Program-made: the position numbers and the translations under genes
Assembly (NCBI GenBank): GCA_937891875.1
Contig: CALATR010000446.1
Coordinates: 1-13,684 of the forward strand
Direction: 5' to 3'
DNA: 13,684 nt
From: an uncultured Pseudomonadota bacterium
GTDB lineage: Bacteria > Myxococcota_A > UBA796 > GCA-2862545
Part shown: piece after piece, positions 1-5,870 of the stretch
How positions within the stretch are numbered: the first letter of the stretch is position 1
Layout: each line of letters starts with the position of its first letter
Notes under the pieces: generated by a model
Told to the model about the DNA's origin: nothing
The model's database searches: none
Seen by the model: only the letters and a program-made list of their open reading frames with translations

Positions 1-92
1 GGCTTCGAGCAGGGAGTGGCTGGCCGGGGCGGGGTCGCTGGTCTCTGGTCTCTGGGCCTACGGCGCTGGCGGCGACTCTGACGCCTCGGTGC

Positions 93-118
93 GGTCGAGC
101 CACCGAGGTGGTTCGACC
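93..118. repeat. 26-nt near-perfect palindrome
   Basis: The arms 93-104 and 107-118 pair at 11 of 12 positions around a central GA; the exception would be a G-U wobble in RNA. An alternative pairing joins CCTCGGTG (84-91) with CACCGAGG (101-108). It lies inside the larger inverted repeat. A protein-binding dyad, a stem-loop in the operon's 3' RNA, or part of a repeat element are all possible. Confidence 0.6.
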
Positions 119-127
119 TGCCGGAGT

Positions 128-140
128 CGGCCTTCGGCCG
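128..140. terminator. Tight GC hairpin, possible weak terminator
   Basis: CGGCC, a TTC loop and GGCCG form a perfect five-pair stem, followed at once by the smaller dyad CGC-TTT-GCG. It is about 190 nt beyond the stop codon of the last gene of the hemF operon. No run of T follows on either strand, so classic intrinsic termination is doubtful. It may only be part of the repeat-rich region. Confidence 0.25.
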
Positions 141-238
141 CGCTTTGCGCCGCGGACCAGCACGCTCGGGGTGCCGGAGACTTCGGCTGTTGCCCCCGCT
201 CGAAGCAGGCCCCAGAGACCAGAGACCAGGGACCGCCC

Positions 239-327
239 CGCCACCGACCTGCTCGAAGCAACGCGACCTCCCGTCAGCGGATCGAACGCCCGCCACCGAT
301 CTGCTCGCTGCAATGCGACCTCTCGTC
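239..327. repeat. Two direct copies of a 37-nt unit
   Basis: The segments 239-275 and 291-327 align without gaps and match at 32 of 37 positions, with a 52-nt period. Both begin CGCCACCGA and end CGTC, with the shared blocks CTGCTCG and GCGACCTC inside. The left end of the window (about 2-25), read on the other strand, resembles the first half of the unit, giving a third, inverted, partial copy. The second copy ends just before the stop codon of the 148-aa membrane protein gene. Confidence 0.7.
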
Positions 328-331
328 GAGC

Positions 332-778
332 CTATCCGCCCGCGCGATCATGCTCGCGAAGCGCCGCTTCGATCGCGGCCAGCTCGTCGACGATCTCCTG
401 GTCCTTGTTGAAGATCCGGTCGAAGACCACGAGGCCCAGGCCGCCGAGCACGAGGAGGGCGCCGACGAAGGCCCAGACCTGTTCGGGGCCAGACCCGAAG
501 GGCACGGCCGACTCGAGCTTGCAGTAGTAGCGGCCGTTGGTGCTGTACAGGACGGTGTCGCCGACCTCCATCCACCCGTCGCACCGGTGTCGCGAGCCGC
601 CTGCCTCGTAGACGCCCCAGCGCGCGCCCTTCGAGCCGCGACCGACATCGATGACGGTGGCGCGGGCGGAGTTCTCGAGCAGGCTCCGGCCGTTGAGGAT
701 CGCGAACGTGGACAGGGACACGGCGATGAGCCCTGCCACCAGCATCACGCCGGCGGCGCCGACCTGAAGCTTCTTCAT
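332..778 (-). CDS. Two-helix membrane protein, DUF3592-like layout
   Basis: This 148-aa protein has a membrane helix at residues about 7-28, an external domain at 30-98, a second helix at about 101-120, and a charged, probably coiled C-terminal tail (125-145) likely in the cytoplasm. The external part has two cysteines (66 and 86) that could pair, and Tyr/Gly/Val-rich strands. The helix-beta domain-helix layout recalls DUF3592 proteins, but this is a resemblance of layout and not a firm match. ATG follows the stop codon of the upstream gene by only 3 nt, so it is the last gene of the four-gene hemF operon and probably translationally coupled. The Shine-Dalgarno match is weak (GGGTGAG). Function is unknown. 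Confidence 0.8.
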   Translation of the reverse strand: MKKLQVGAAGVMLVAGLIAVSLSTFAILNGRSLLENSARATVIDVGRGSKGARWGVYEAGGSRHRCDGWMEVGDTVLYSTNGRYYCKLESAVPFGSGPEQVWAFVGALLVLGGLGLVVFDRIFNKDQEIVDELAAIEAALREHDRAGG

Positions 779-781
779 CGC

Positions 782-1693
782 TCACCCGAAGGCGTCGAAG
801 TCAAGGTCCCCTCCCTCGTCGACGGGATCCGAGCGTAGCGCATCGACTTCGATCGCGTCTGTCGAGGCGCTGTCCGCCCGAAGCTGCCGCTTCTTCGGAC
901 GTCCTCCGTCGAAGTGGTGCGGCTTGTGCCAGGCCACCGCCGGTGCGGGGCTGGCCTCGCGGGCGAGCCCCATCGCCACGGGATCGAGGAGCTCGCCGGG
1001 ACGGAGCCAGCTGCCGAACGGCCAGTCCGCGCCGCCGACCGCGGGCAGGGCAAAGGTGCTGGCGCGTCCCTTGGGAGCGGGGTCGACCAGGTGCTCCGCT
1101 CGCTCCGAGCCCCAGGCCCACACCGCGTCCCAGTCCCGGGCGTCGACCGGGCGGGCGAGGGGGAGCACGGCGCGCAGGCGGGGGCGCTCGGGGGTGTGCG
1201 ACCAGGTGGTGTGGATCGCGGCGAAGTGGCCCGCCCAGTGGGTCTCGACCGCGTCCAGCTCGATTCCGGCGTCATAGTCGAACACCAGGCAGGACAGGTG
1301 GGCGACGTCGTCTCCGGTGCGCCGACCGCCCTGCACGAAGCACGCGGGCGACCACAGGGCGATGAGGCGCTTGGCGTCGTGGTGTGCCTCGTACATGAGC
1401 TTGTCCCGAGCTTCTCGCGCAGCAGTCATGCCGTCCCGACCCTCGGACTCCGCCTGCTTGCGCGCCTCGATGAGCGCCGAGCCCTCCTTGCCCGCGGGCA
1501 GTCCACCGCCGTCCAGCGTGGTCCAGGCCTGGCGAATGTGCCCCTCCCTCCTTGCGATCTTGGCGGCAACGTCGTCCCGGAGCTCGAAGCGGGACAGGCC
1601 GTCGAGGAGCTGCTCCAGGCTCACCACCCGGCGGTTCGGCGTGGTGTCGAAGACGTTGTCGAACGTCGCGAGCGCCAGGCGCAGGCTGCTCAC
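782..1693 (-). CDS. AEP primase-like protein (stand-alone)
   Basis: A 303-aa protein. The GTG start is chosen because it overlaps the hemF stop codon (GTGA); the frame is open further upstream but only as a shadow of hemF. The middle resembles the archaeo-eukaryotic primase (AEP) fold of plasmid and phage replication proteins: an acidic DxD pair in FDYDAG (D139, D141), then TTWSHTPERPRLR (S165-H166, R174) leading into LPLARPV, then VDPAP (D204) and KGRASTFALP (R210). In such proteins DxD and a later Asp bind metal and the Ser-x-His region contacts nucleotide; here the second motif is only approximate. Residues 40-110 are mostly charged helix. The C-terminus (250-303) is basic, then acidic, and looks disordered. 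There is no helicase domain and no phage neighbour. The role in a heme-gene operon is unknown, and the family call is moderate. Confidence 0.72.
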   Translation of the reverse strand: MSSLRLALATFDNVFDTTPNRRVVSLEQLLDGLSRFELRDDVAAKIARREGHIRQAWTTLDGGGLPAGKEGSALIEARKQAESEGRDGMTAAREARDKLMYEAHHDAKRLIALWSPACFVQGGRRTGDDVAHLSCLVFDYDAGIELDAVETHWAGHFAAIHTTWSHTPERPRLRAVLPLARPVDARDWDAVWAWGSERAEHLVDPAPKGRASTFALPAVGGADWPFGSWLRPGELLDPVAMGLAREASPAPAVAWHKPHHFDGGRPKKRQLRADSASTDAIEVDALRSDPVDEGGDLDFDAFG

Positions 1694-2613
1694 TTGGGGT
1701 CCAGCGGCACCCAGTCGACGGGCTCCCGCAGCACGTCCACCAGGCGGGCCTCGGGGGTGCCGGGCTCGGGATCGTCCTCGACCTCCCAGCGCGCGGTCAG
1801 GGGCAGGGACATGAGCACGCTCTTGGTGCGGGCGTCGGTCTTCAGCCCGAACACGGTGCCGCGATCCCAGACCAGGTTGAACTCGACGTAGCGACCGCGG
1901 CGGATCTGCTGCCAGCGCCGGTGGTGCTCCTCGAAGGGCGTGTCCCGGCGGCGCTCGATGATCGGCTGGTAGGCGGCGACGAAGGCCTCGCCGCAGGAAC
2001 GGTGGAACGCGATCAGCGCGTCGGGATCCCGGTCGTCGAGGTCGTCGAAGAAGATGCCGCCGACGCCGCGCCGCTCGCCGCGGTGGCGGATGTGGAAGTA
2101 GTCGTCGCACCAGCGCTTGAAGCGGGGGTAGAACGCCGGATCATGGGCGTCGCAGGCGGCCTTGTGCACCCGGTGGAAGTGGGACGCGTCCTCTTCGAAC
2201 AGGTACGCCGGGGTGAGGTCCGCGCCGCCGCCGAACCACCAGACCTCGCCGTCGCCCAGCTCGAAGTAGCGGTAGTTGGCGTGCACGGTCGGGGCGAAGG
2301 GGTTGCGCGGGTGCAGCACGAGGCTGATCCCGGTCGCGTAGAAGGGGGCGTTCTCGGCGATCGGCAGGTCGCGGCGCGTGGACATGGCCTTCGCCGCCGC
2401 CGGCGGGAGGGTGCCGTGCACGGCGGACACGTTGACGCCGGCCTTCTCGAACACGACGCCGTCCTCGATGAGCCGGCTCCAGCCGCCCCCGCCGCCCGGG
2501 CGCTCCCAGGTGGTCTCGAGGAAGGGCGTGCCGTCGACCGCGGACATCGCGTCGCAGATGTGGTCCTGAAGCGCGCGGACGTTGGCGTGGGCGCGATCGC
2601 GGACGAGGCTCAC
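1690..2613 (-). CDS. hemF: Aerobic coproporphyrinogen III oxidase HemF
   Basis: HemF uses oxygen to decarboxylate two propionate groups of coproporphyrinogen III to vinyls, giving protoporphyrinogen IX in heme synthesis; it is a cytoplasmic homodimer. The GTG start gives 307 aa, the usual family length. It overlaps the stop codon of the gene before (GTGA) and follows GGAGG at a good distance. Visible signatures are the family block FYATGISLVLHPRNP followed by PTVHANYRYFE (residues 91-118), GGGADLTPAYLFEED (128-142), GVGGIFFDDL (183-192), YVEFNLVWDRG (242-252) and KTDARTKSVLMSLP (258-271). R115 and D132 correspond to human Arg262 and Asp282, implicated in catalysis. An open extension to 3207 is a shadow. 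It is second of four coupled genes, and an oxygen-requiring enzyme suggests aerobic growth. Confidence 0.97.
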   Translation of the reverse strand: MSLVRDRAHANVRALQDHICDAMSAVDGTPFLETTWERPGGGGGWSRLIEDGVVFEKAGVNVSAVHGTLPPAAAKAMSTRRDLPIAENAPFYATGISLVLHPRNPFAPTVHANYRYFELGDGEVWWFGGGADLTPAYLFEEDASHFHRVHKAACDAHDPAFYPRFKRWCDDYFHIRHRGERRGVGGIFFDDLDDRDPDALIAFHRSCGEAFVAAYQPIIERRRDTPFEEHHRRWQQIRRGRYVEFNLVWDRGTVFGLKTDARTKSVLMSLPLTARWEVEDDPEPGTPEARLVDVLREPVDWVPLDPK

Positions 2614-3080
2614 AGGCCCTCCAGCAGGCGGCGGCGGTAGTTCGTGGCCTCGATGGCCTTGGGGACGGCGAAGGGGGCGAGTGCTGCCGCGGGGAGCGAG
2701 AGTGCCAGCCAGATGAGGCCCATGGGGTCGAACATGGGCACGAGGATGGCGTAGATCTGCCAGGGCAGCACGATGAGCACCTGCAGCACGCACAACACGG
2801 CGAGCAGGATCGCCGGCACCGCCTGCAGGCGCAGGGTCAGGCCGGCGCACACGAGCACGCCGCCCGCCAGGAGCGCGAAGAGGTACGGCAGGTAGGCCAT
2901 CCACCACACGTGGAAGTTCACCATCAGGTAGAGCTGGATCGCGTCGGCGACACCGAAGAAACCGGCGAGCAAGCCCGAGATCACGGCGAAGTAGACCAGC
3001 ACGCCGGCGCGCGGCGGCATGACGTCGTCGACGGACGGCTGGGCGGCGCTGTCGGTGCGGGGAGGGGAGAAGTCCTGCAT
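2610..3080 (-). CDS. Four-helix integral membrane protein
   Basis: A 156-aa protein with a short polar N-terminus (1-24, Pro/Asp-rich) and four predicted membrane helices at about 25-50, 58-83, 86-107 and 119-140, followed by a short basic cytoplasmic tail. No family is recognised. The spacing of polar residues does not match HemJ, the four-helix protoporphyrinogen oxidase one might expect beside hemF. It is first in the operon, and its stop codon overlaps the hemF GTG by 4 nt. The ATG at 3080 has no Shine-Dalgarno sequence; instead a TACCCT box lies 7 nt upstream, as in leaderless genes. A role linked to heme or respiration is only suggested by position. Confidence 0.82.
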   Translation of the reverse strand: MQDFSPPRTDSAAQPSVDDVMPPRAGVLVYFAVISGLLAGFFGVADAIQLYLMVNFHVWWMAYLPYLFALLAGGVLVCAGLTLRLQAVPAILLAVLCVLQVLIVLPWQIYAILVPMFDPMGLIWLALSLPAAALAPFAVPKAIEATNYRRRLLEGL

Positions 3081-3084
3081 GGGG

Positions 3085-3095
3085 AGGAGGGTAGC
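3085..3095 (-). promoter_or_regulatory. Putative leaderless promoter of hemF operon
   Basis: On the minus strand the 11-mer GCTACCCTCCT lies 4 nt before the ATG of the four-helix membrane protein. TACCCT (3088-3093) fits a TANNNT -10 box, with TGC just upstream as in extended -10 promoters. Seven nt separate it from the ATG, so transcription would start at or beside the start codon. No clear -35 box and no Shine-Dalgarno site are present. The same 11-mer at the same spacing precedes the regulator gene at 10846. Confidence 0.45.
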
Positions 3096-3203
3096 AGGTC
3101 GGATGGACTCGGCTAGAACGGCCGGTCGTATTCCAGGATTGCGCGTTCAAGTCCCTCGAAGCCGTCGTCGTCCCAGCAGCCGTCACCCTCGCAGGGACAG
3201 AGT

Positions 3204-3539
3204 TCACGGAATCGCGAGGTCCTCCGGATTTCGGCGGCAGTCCCAGACGCGGAGGATGACCACGAAGTCCTGGTCGAGCATGTAGATCAGGCGGTGGTGC
3301 TTGAGCACGACGTGGCGGTACGTCCCGACCGGCTCGAGATCATCTGCGACCGCCCCCGACTCCGGATGCTGTTCGAGCTGGGCCAGTGCCCGTCGAACCC
3401 TGCCCGCAAACTCACGGGCGGCCCTGGCGTCCCGGAGCGCCAGGAACGAATGGGTGTGTTCGAGGTCCCGAAACGCGGATGGGGTCCAGCGGATGGTCGA
3501 CCGGGTGGGCGGGTTGGAGGGGTCCTCCGGCTCAGTCAC
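3204..3539 (-). CDS. RelE/ParE-family toxin
   Basis: This is a 111-aa toxin of the RelE/ParE superfamily, small basic proteins that cleave mRNA on the ribosome (RelE) or poison gyrase (ParE). Family signs are RWTPSAFRDLEHTHSF near the N-terminus, the two helices with Arg-rich RVRRALAQLEQHPESG (48-62), and the C-terminal beta core TYRHVVLKHHRLIYMLDQDFVVILRVWDCRRNP (73-105). The sequence alone does not decide between RNase and gyrase action, though basic residues in the core (R75, K80, H81, R83, R97) could serve an RNase. The start is GTG, and the first 8 nt overlap the end of the antitoxin gene, so the two are translationally coupled. The short Pro-rich N-terminus (1-15) is probably disordered. 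Confidence 0.9.
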   Translation of the reverse strand: MTEPEDPSNPPTRSTIRWTPSAFRDLEHTHSFLALRDARAAREFAGRVRRALAQLEQHPESGAVADDLEPVGTYRHVVLKHHRLIYMLDQDFVVILRVWDCRRNPEDLAIP

Positions 3540-3828
3540 GTCCTGCCCACTCGGCGAGCAGCGAATCGACCTTGTCTCCGTCGATGTAGCGGCCCGCGTC
3601 GTACTCGTGGTGCGCTGCCGTCACCGCTGCCTGGAGCACGGCGCGCTCGCTCGACGCCTCCAGCTCCTCGTAGGCCTCCAAGGACAGGAGGACCGCCACG
3701 CCCTTGCCATGCCGCGTCAGCACGACCGGGCGTCCGGTCCTGGTCGCGTGATCCACCAGATCCGAGGCCTGCCGCTTCAAATCCGTCAGGGAGTGCAGGT
3801 CTTCACTCAGCTTCACCGCTCGGGCCAT
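3532..3828 (-). CDS. Phd/YefM-family antitoxin
   Basis: A 98-aa antitoxin. Residues 10-55 are typical of Phd/YefM: SEDLHSLTDLKRQASDLV, then GRPVVLTRHGKGVAVLLSLEAYEEL. This N-terminal half dimerises and binds DNA; the acidic C-terminal half (57-98) should wrap the toxin encoded next. ATG at 3828 is chosen over an upstream in-frame ATG at 3921 because GAGGAGG stands 5 nt before it and because the longer form would run through the promoter and operator. The gene comes before the toxin gene, the usual order in type II systems. The Phd dimer, with toxin as co-repressor, usually represses its own promoter, and a strong dyad lies upstream. Confidence 0.93.
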   Translation of the reverse strand: MARAVKLSEDLHSLTDLKRQASDLVDHATRTGRPVVLTRHGKGVAVLLSLEAYEELEASSERAVLQAAVTAAHHEYDAGRYIDGDKVDSLLAEWAGRD

Positions 3829-3849
3829 GTCGACCTCCTCCAGACGTTT

Positions 3850-3879
3850 AGCATGATCTGGTGCTGATGTTGGTGCCAA
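3850..3879 (-). promoter_or_regulatory. Putative toxin-antitoxin promoter
   Basis: On the minus strand TTGGCA (3879-3874) and CATGCT (3855-3850) are separated by 18 nt and resemble sigma-70 -35 and -10 boxes. The start would fall about 15 nt before the antitoxin ATG, leaving room for the GAGGAGG ribosome site. The 9+9 bp dyad ends one base upstream of the -35 box. Confidence 0.45.
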
Positions 3880-3880
3880 T

Positions 3881-3904
3881 GTTCGCACCGACGAGGGTGC
3901 GAAC
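3881..3904. promoter_or_regulatory. 9+9 bp dyad, probable antitoxin operator
   Basis: The perfect arms GTTCGCACC (3881-3889) and GGTGCGAAC (3896-3904) flank a 6-nt spacer. The site lies immediately upstream of the putative TA promoter, where an autoregulating Phd/YefM dimer would bind. It also lies 20 nt beyond the stop codon of the ABC ATPase and could act as that operon's terminator hairpin, but no T tract follows on the minus strand, so an operator is preferred. Confidence 0.55.
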
Positions 3905-3924
3905 GACGTGTGTACGCCCACCTG

Positions 3925-4608
3925 CTACCGGCCCTCGTCCCCCGCGATCCGCCCGTCCTCCATCACCAGGTTGCGCCTCGCGTGCTTCATCACCAGCGGG
4001 TCGTGGGTGGAGAAGACGAAGGTGGTGCCCTGCTGCTCGTTGAGGTCGCGCATGACCTCGACCAATGCCTCCGACGTGGTGGAGTCGAGGTTGGCGGTGG
4101 GCTCGTCGGCGAGGACGACGGCGGGGCGGGAGGCGATGGCTCGGGCGACGGCGACGCGCTGCTGCTGACCGCCGGAGAGCTCGTGGGGGAGACGCTTGCC
4201 CATGCCCTGCAGGCCGAGGAGCTCGAGCAGCTCCTCGCCGCGCCTGTTGCGCTCGGCGGTGGAGACGCCCTGGAGCGCGAGCACGGCGGTGGCGTTCTCG
4301 AGGGCGGTCTGCACGGAGATGAGGTTGTAGGACTGAAAGACGAAGCCGATGCGGTCGCGGCGCAGGCGGCTGCGGGCCTTGGCGTCCAGCGCGCCGATGT
4401 CCACGCCCTCGAGGCGCACGCTGCCCCGGGTCGGTCGGTCGAGCGCGCCCAGCAGGTTCAGCAAGGTGGACTTGCCCGAGCCGGACGGACCGGAGATGGC
4501 GGTGAACTCGCCCTCCTCGACCCGCAGGGACAGGCCGCGCAGGGCGTGGACCGCCCGCACGCCAGTGCCGAACACCTTGATGACCTCGTCGACCTCGATC
4601 AGCGCCAC
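3925..4608 (-). CDS. ABC transporter ATPase, LolD/MacB type
   Basis: A 227-aa ATP-binding subunit, the usual LolD length. It has Walker A GPSGSGKST (40-48), Q-loop FVFQSYNL (Q92), signature LSGGQQQR (144-151), Walker B VVLADEPTANLD (164-175) and the switch histidine H202. The sequence around the Q-loop and DEPTANLDS is typical of the LolD/MacB/FtsE group, which drives FtsX-like permeases by mechanotransmission and does not open a pore. It should sit on the cytoplasmic face with the two permeases encoded upstream. The GTG start lies one base after the stop codon of the 416-aa permease gene, so translation is coupled. It is the last gene of the module. The substrate is not known: lipoprotein release, peptide export and cell-wall signalling are all used by relatives. 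Confidence 0.95.
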   Translation of the reverse strand: MALIEVDEVIKVFGTGVRAVHALRGLSLRVEEGEFTAISGPSGSGKSTLLNLLGALDRPTRGSVRLEGVDIGALDAKARSRLRRDRIGFVFQSYNLISVQTALENATAVLALQGVSTAERNRRGEELLELLGLQGMGKRLPHELSGGQQQRVAVARAIASRPAVVLADEPTANLDSTTSEALVEVMRDLNEQQGTTFVFSTHDPLVMKHARRNLVMEDGRIAGDEGR

Positions 4609-4609
4609 G

Positions 4610-5860
4610 TCACACCAGCTTGATGACTTCGACCGGCTCCACGCGACCGGCGCGCCAGGCGGGGTAGAGCCCGGCGAGCAGGGTGGCGAGGAAGACGATC
4701 ACGAGGATGAGCGCCAGATGATCGGGGTAGATCCCGGCATAGATGACCATGGAGAACCCGACCCCGGCGACGTCCATCTGCTCGGCCGGGTCGATGCCGA
4801 AGAGTCCACCCATGTCCAGGCCATACTGGTTCATGAGCAGGTAGGGCACGGCAAAGACGGCGAGTCCCGCGATGATGCCCGACAGCGCGAGCCACAGGCT
4901 CTCGAACACGACCATCAGGAAGAGCTGGGCCGGCGTGTACCCGATCGCCAGCTGGATTCCGAACTCCCGCAGCCGCTCCAGCACGCTCATGAACAGGGTG
5001 TTGAAGATGCTGGCCACGACCAGGAGCGCGATGACGATCTCCATGAAGATGCCCCCGCCGACCTTCATGGCAATGAACCCGGCGAGCTCGGGGGCGACCT
5101 GATCCCAGGTGAGGGCGACCGCCCCGGGCAGCTCGCCCAGGCGTGAGGCGACGGCGTCGGTCTTGCGGCCGTCCTTCAGGAACACGCCGATGAGCGTGGC
5201 CTCGTCGGGGCCGTAGGAGAGCAGATCTCGGGTGGTCTGCAGGGGCAGCAGACACAGCGAGGCGTCGAAGGCCGGGGAGCCGGTCCGCGCGATGGCCTTC
5301 AGCCGGGCCGCCTCGACGATCAGCTCGCCGTCGGAGTCCATCAGGGTCAGCACGACCTTGTCGCCCAGCTCGACGTTGAGGTTCTCCGCCAGCTTCTGCC
5401 CGAGGATGATGCCCTTGTCGTCGGCGCTGGCGAAGGGCTCGCCCGACGTGATGGCGTCGAGCACGCCGAAGGTCTCGAGCGTCTCCTGGGCGGGGTCGTA
5501 GGCGATGAAGCCGGTGCCGGCGGAGTCGTGGGCGGTCTGCAGCATGACCTGCCCGACGATGCGGTCGGTGACGGCGAGCACCTCGGGGTCTCTGGCGATT
5601 CGCGCCTTCAGGTCGGCGACCCCCTTGACCGAGTGCTCCAGCGACGGGGCGTCCTGGTAGTCCGGGTGCTCGACCATCACGTGCCCACCGATGTTGCGGG
5701 CGTTGACGTCGATCATGTCGCCGAACTGCCGGTCCTGGATGCTGGTGAAGAACAGCGCCAGGAACAGGCCCATCGTGATGCTGACCAGGGTGATGACCGT
5801 GCGGCGGCGGTTGCGCCACAGGTTGCGCCAGGCGAGCAGCGGGAGGTTCGGTCCGGCCAT
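4610..5860 (-). CDS. ABC transporter permease, FtsX/LolC-E-like
   Basis: This is a 416-aa permease of the MacB/LolCE fold. A basic N-terminus (WRNLWRNRRR, 11-20) precedes helix 1 (22-42). A periplasmic domain of about 225 residues (44-268) follows, then helices 2-4 at about 271-294, 312-342 and 381-400. The coupling segment LERLREFGIQLAIGYTP (294-310) and the C-terminal YPAWRAGRVEPVEVI (399-412) are hallmarks of FtsX-domain proteins. Length and layout match LolE/LolC. The start lies 10 nt after the stop codon of the sister permease gene, with a weak AAGG before the ATG. The two permeases differ in sequence and probably form a heterodimer. A YGLDMGGLFGIDPAE loop between helices 3 and 4 would face the periplasm. 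Substrate unknown. Confidence 0.93.
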   Translation of the reverse strand: MAGPNLPLLAWRNLWRNRRRTVITLVSITMGLFLALFFTSIQDRQFGDMIDVNARNIGGHVMVEHPDYQDAPSLEHSVKGVADLKARIARDPEVLAVTDRIVGQVMLQTAHDSAGTGFIAYDPAQETLETFGVLDAITSGEPFASADDKGIILGQKLAENLNVELGDKVVLTLMDSDGELIVEAARLKAIARTGSPAFDASLCLLPLQTTRDLLSYGPDEATLIGVFLKDGRKTDAVASRLGELPGAVALTWDQVAPELAGFIAMKVGGGIFMEIVIALLVVASIFNTLFMSVLERLREFGIQLAIGYTPAQLFLMVVFESLWLALSGIIAGLAVFAVPYLLMNQYGLDMGGLFGIDPAEQMDVAGVGFSMVIYAGIYPDHLALILVIVFLATLLAGLYPAWRAGRVEPVEVIKLV

Positions 5861-5870
5861 GGGTCTGCCT

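Larger units (their letters stand above)
2..259. repeat. Interrupted inverted repeat with two perfect arm blocks
   Basis: The inner arms are perfect over 19 nt: CTGGTCTCTGGTCTCTGGG at 38-56 and its exact reverse complement at 211-229. The outer arms are perfect over 12 nt: GCTTCGAGCAGG at 2-13 and its reverse complement at 248-259. Between the two blocks the arms align imperfectly with small gaps around a GGGGCGG stretch, so each whole arm is about 50-55 nt. About 154 nt separate the inner arms. The inner arm itself contains two tandem GGTCTCT units. A further GCTCGAAGC lies at 198-206. This looks like a repeat element with inverted ends, or a remnant of one. No transposase is present. Confidence 0.75.
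1..331. other. Gene-free, palindrome-rich intergenic stretch
   Basis: No convincing gene lies here; the open frames that cross it have no family signature or usable ribosome site. It sits just past the end of the hemF operon and runs off the window edge. It holds a long interrupted inverted repeat, two direct copies of a 37-nt unit, a 26-nt near-palindrome and a tight hairpin, each listed separately. This density of dyads is unlike any other gap in the window. It could combine transcription termination with a dispersed repeat element. No intrinsic terminator with a T tract is visible. Confidence 0.7.

Noticed and set aside
58..648. Several small open frames across the left-edge repeats and the 148-aa gene
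   Set aside because: They are Arg/Pro/Ser/Ala-rich, mutually overlapping and without ribosome sites. The stretch 1-331 is better explained as repeats.
1694..2110. N-terminal extension of the primase-like protein
   Set aside because: It is an Arg/Pro/His-rich shadow of hemF; the GTG overlapping the hemF stop codon is the better start.
2610..3080. Four-helix membrane protein as HemJ
   Set aside because: Size and helix number fit, and hemF is adjacent, but the conserved N-terminal His region and helix motifs of HemJ are not seen.
2614..3207. N-terminal extension of HemF
   Set aside because: It overlaps the four-helix membrane protein gene in another frame and has no family match. The GTG at 2613 has GGAGG and gives the standard HemF length.
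3881..3904. Dyad as an intrinsic terminator of the ABC operon
   Set aside because: There is no T tract on the minus strand after the stem, and its place beside the TA promoter favours an operator. A secondary role is not excluded.
3829..3921. Longer antitoxin starting at 3921
   Set aside because: It would translate through the dyad and promoter, and lacks a ribosome site, while ATG 3828 has GAGGAGG and fits the family.
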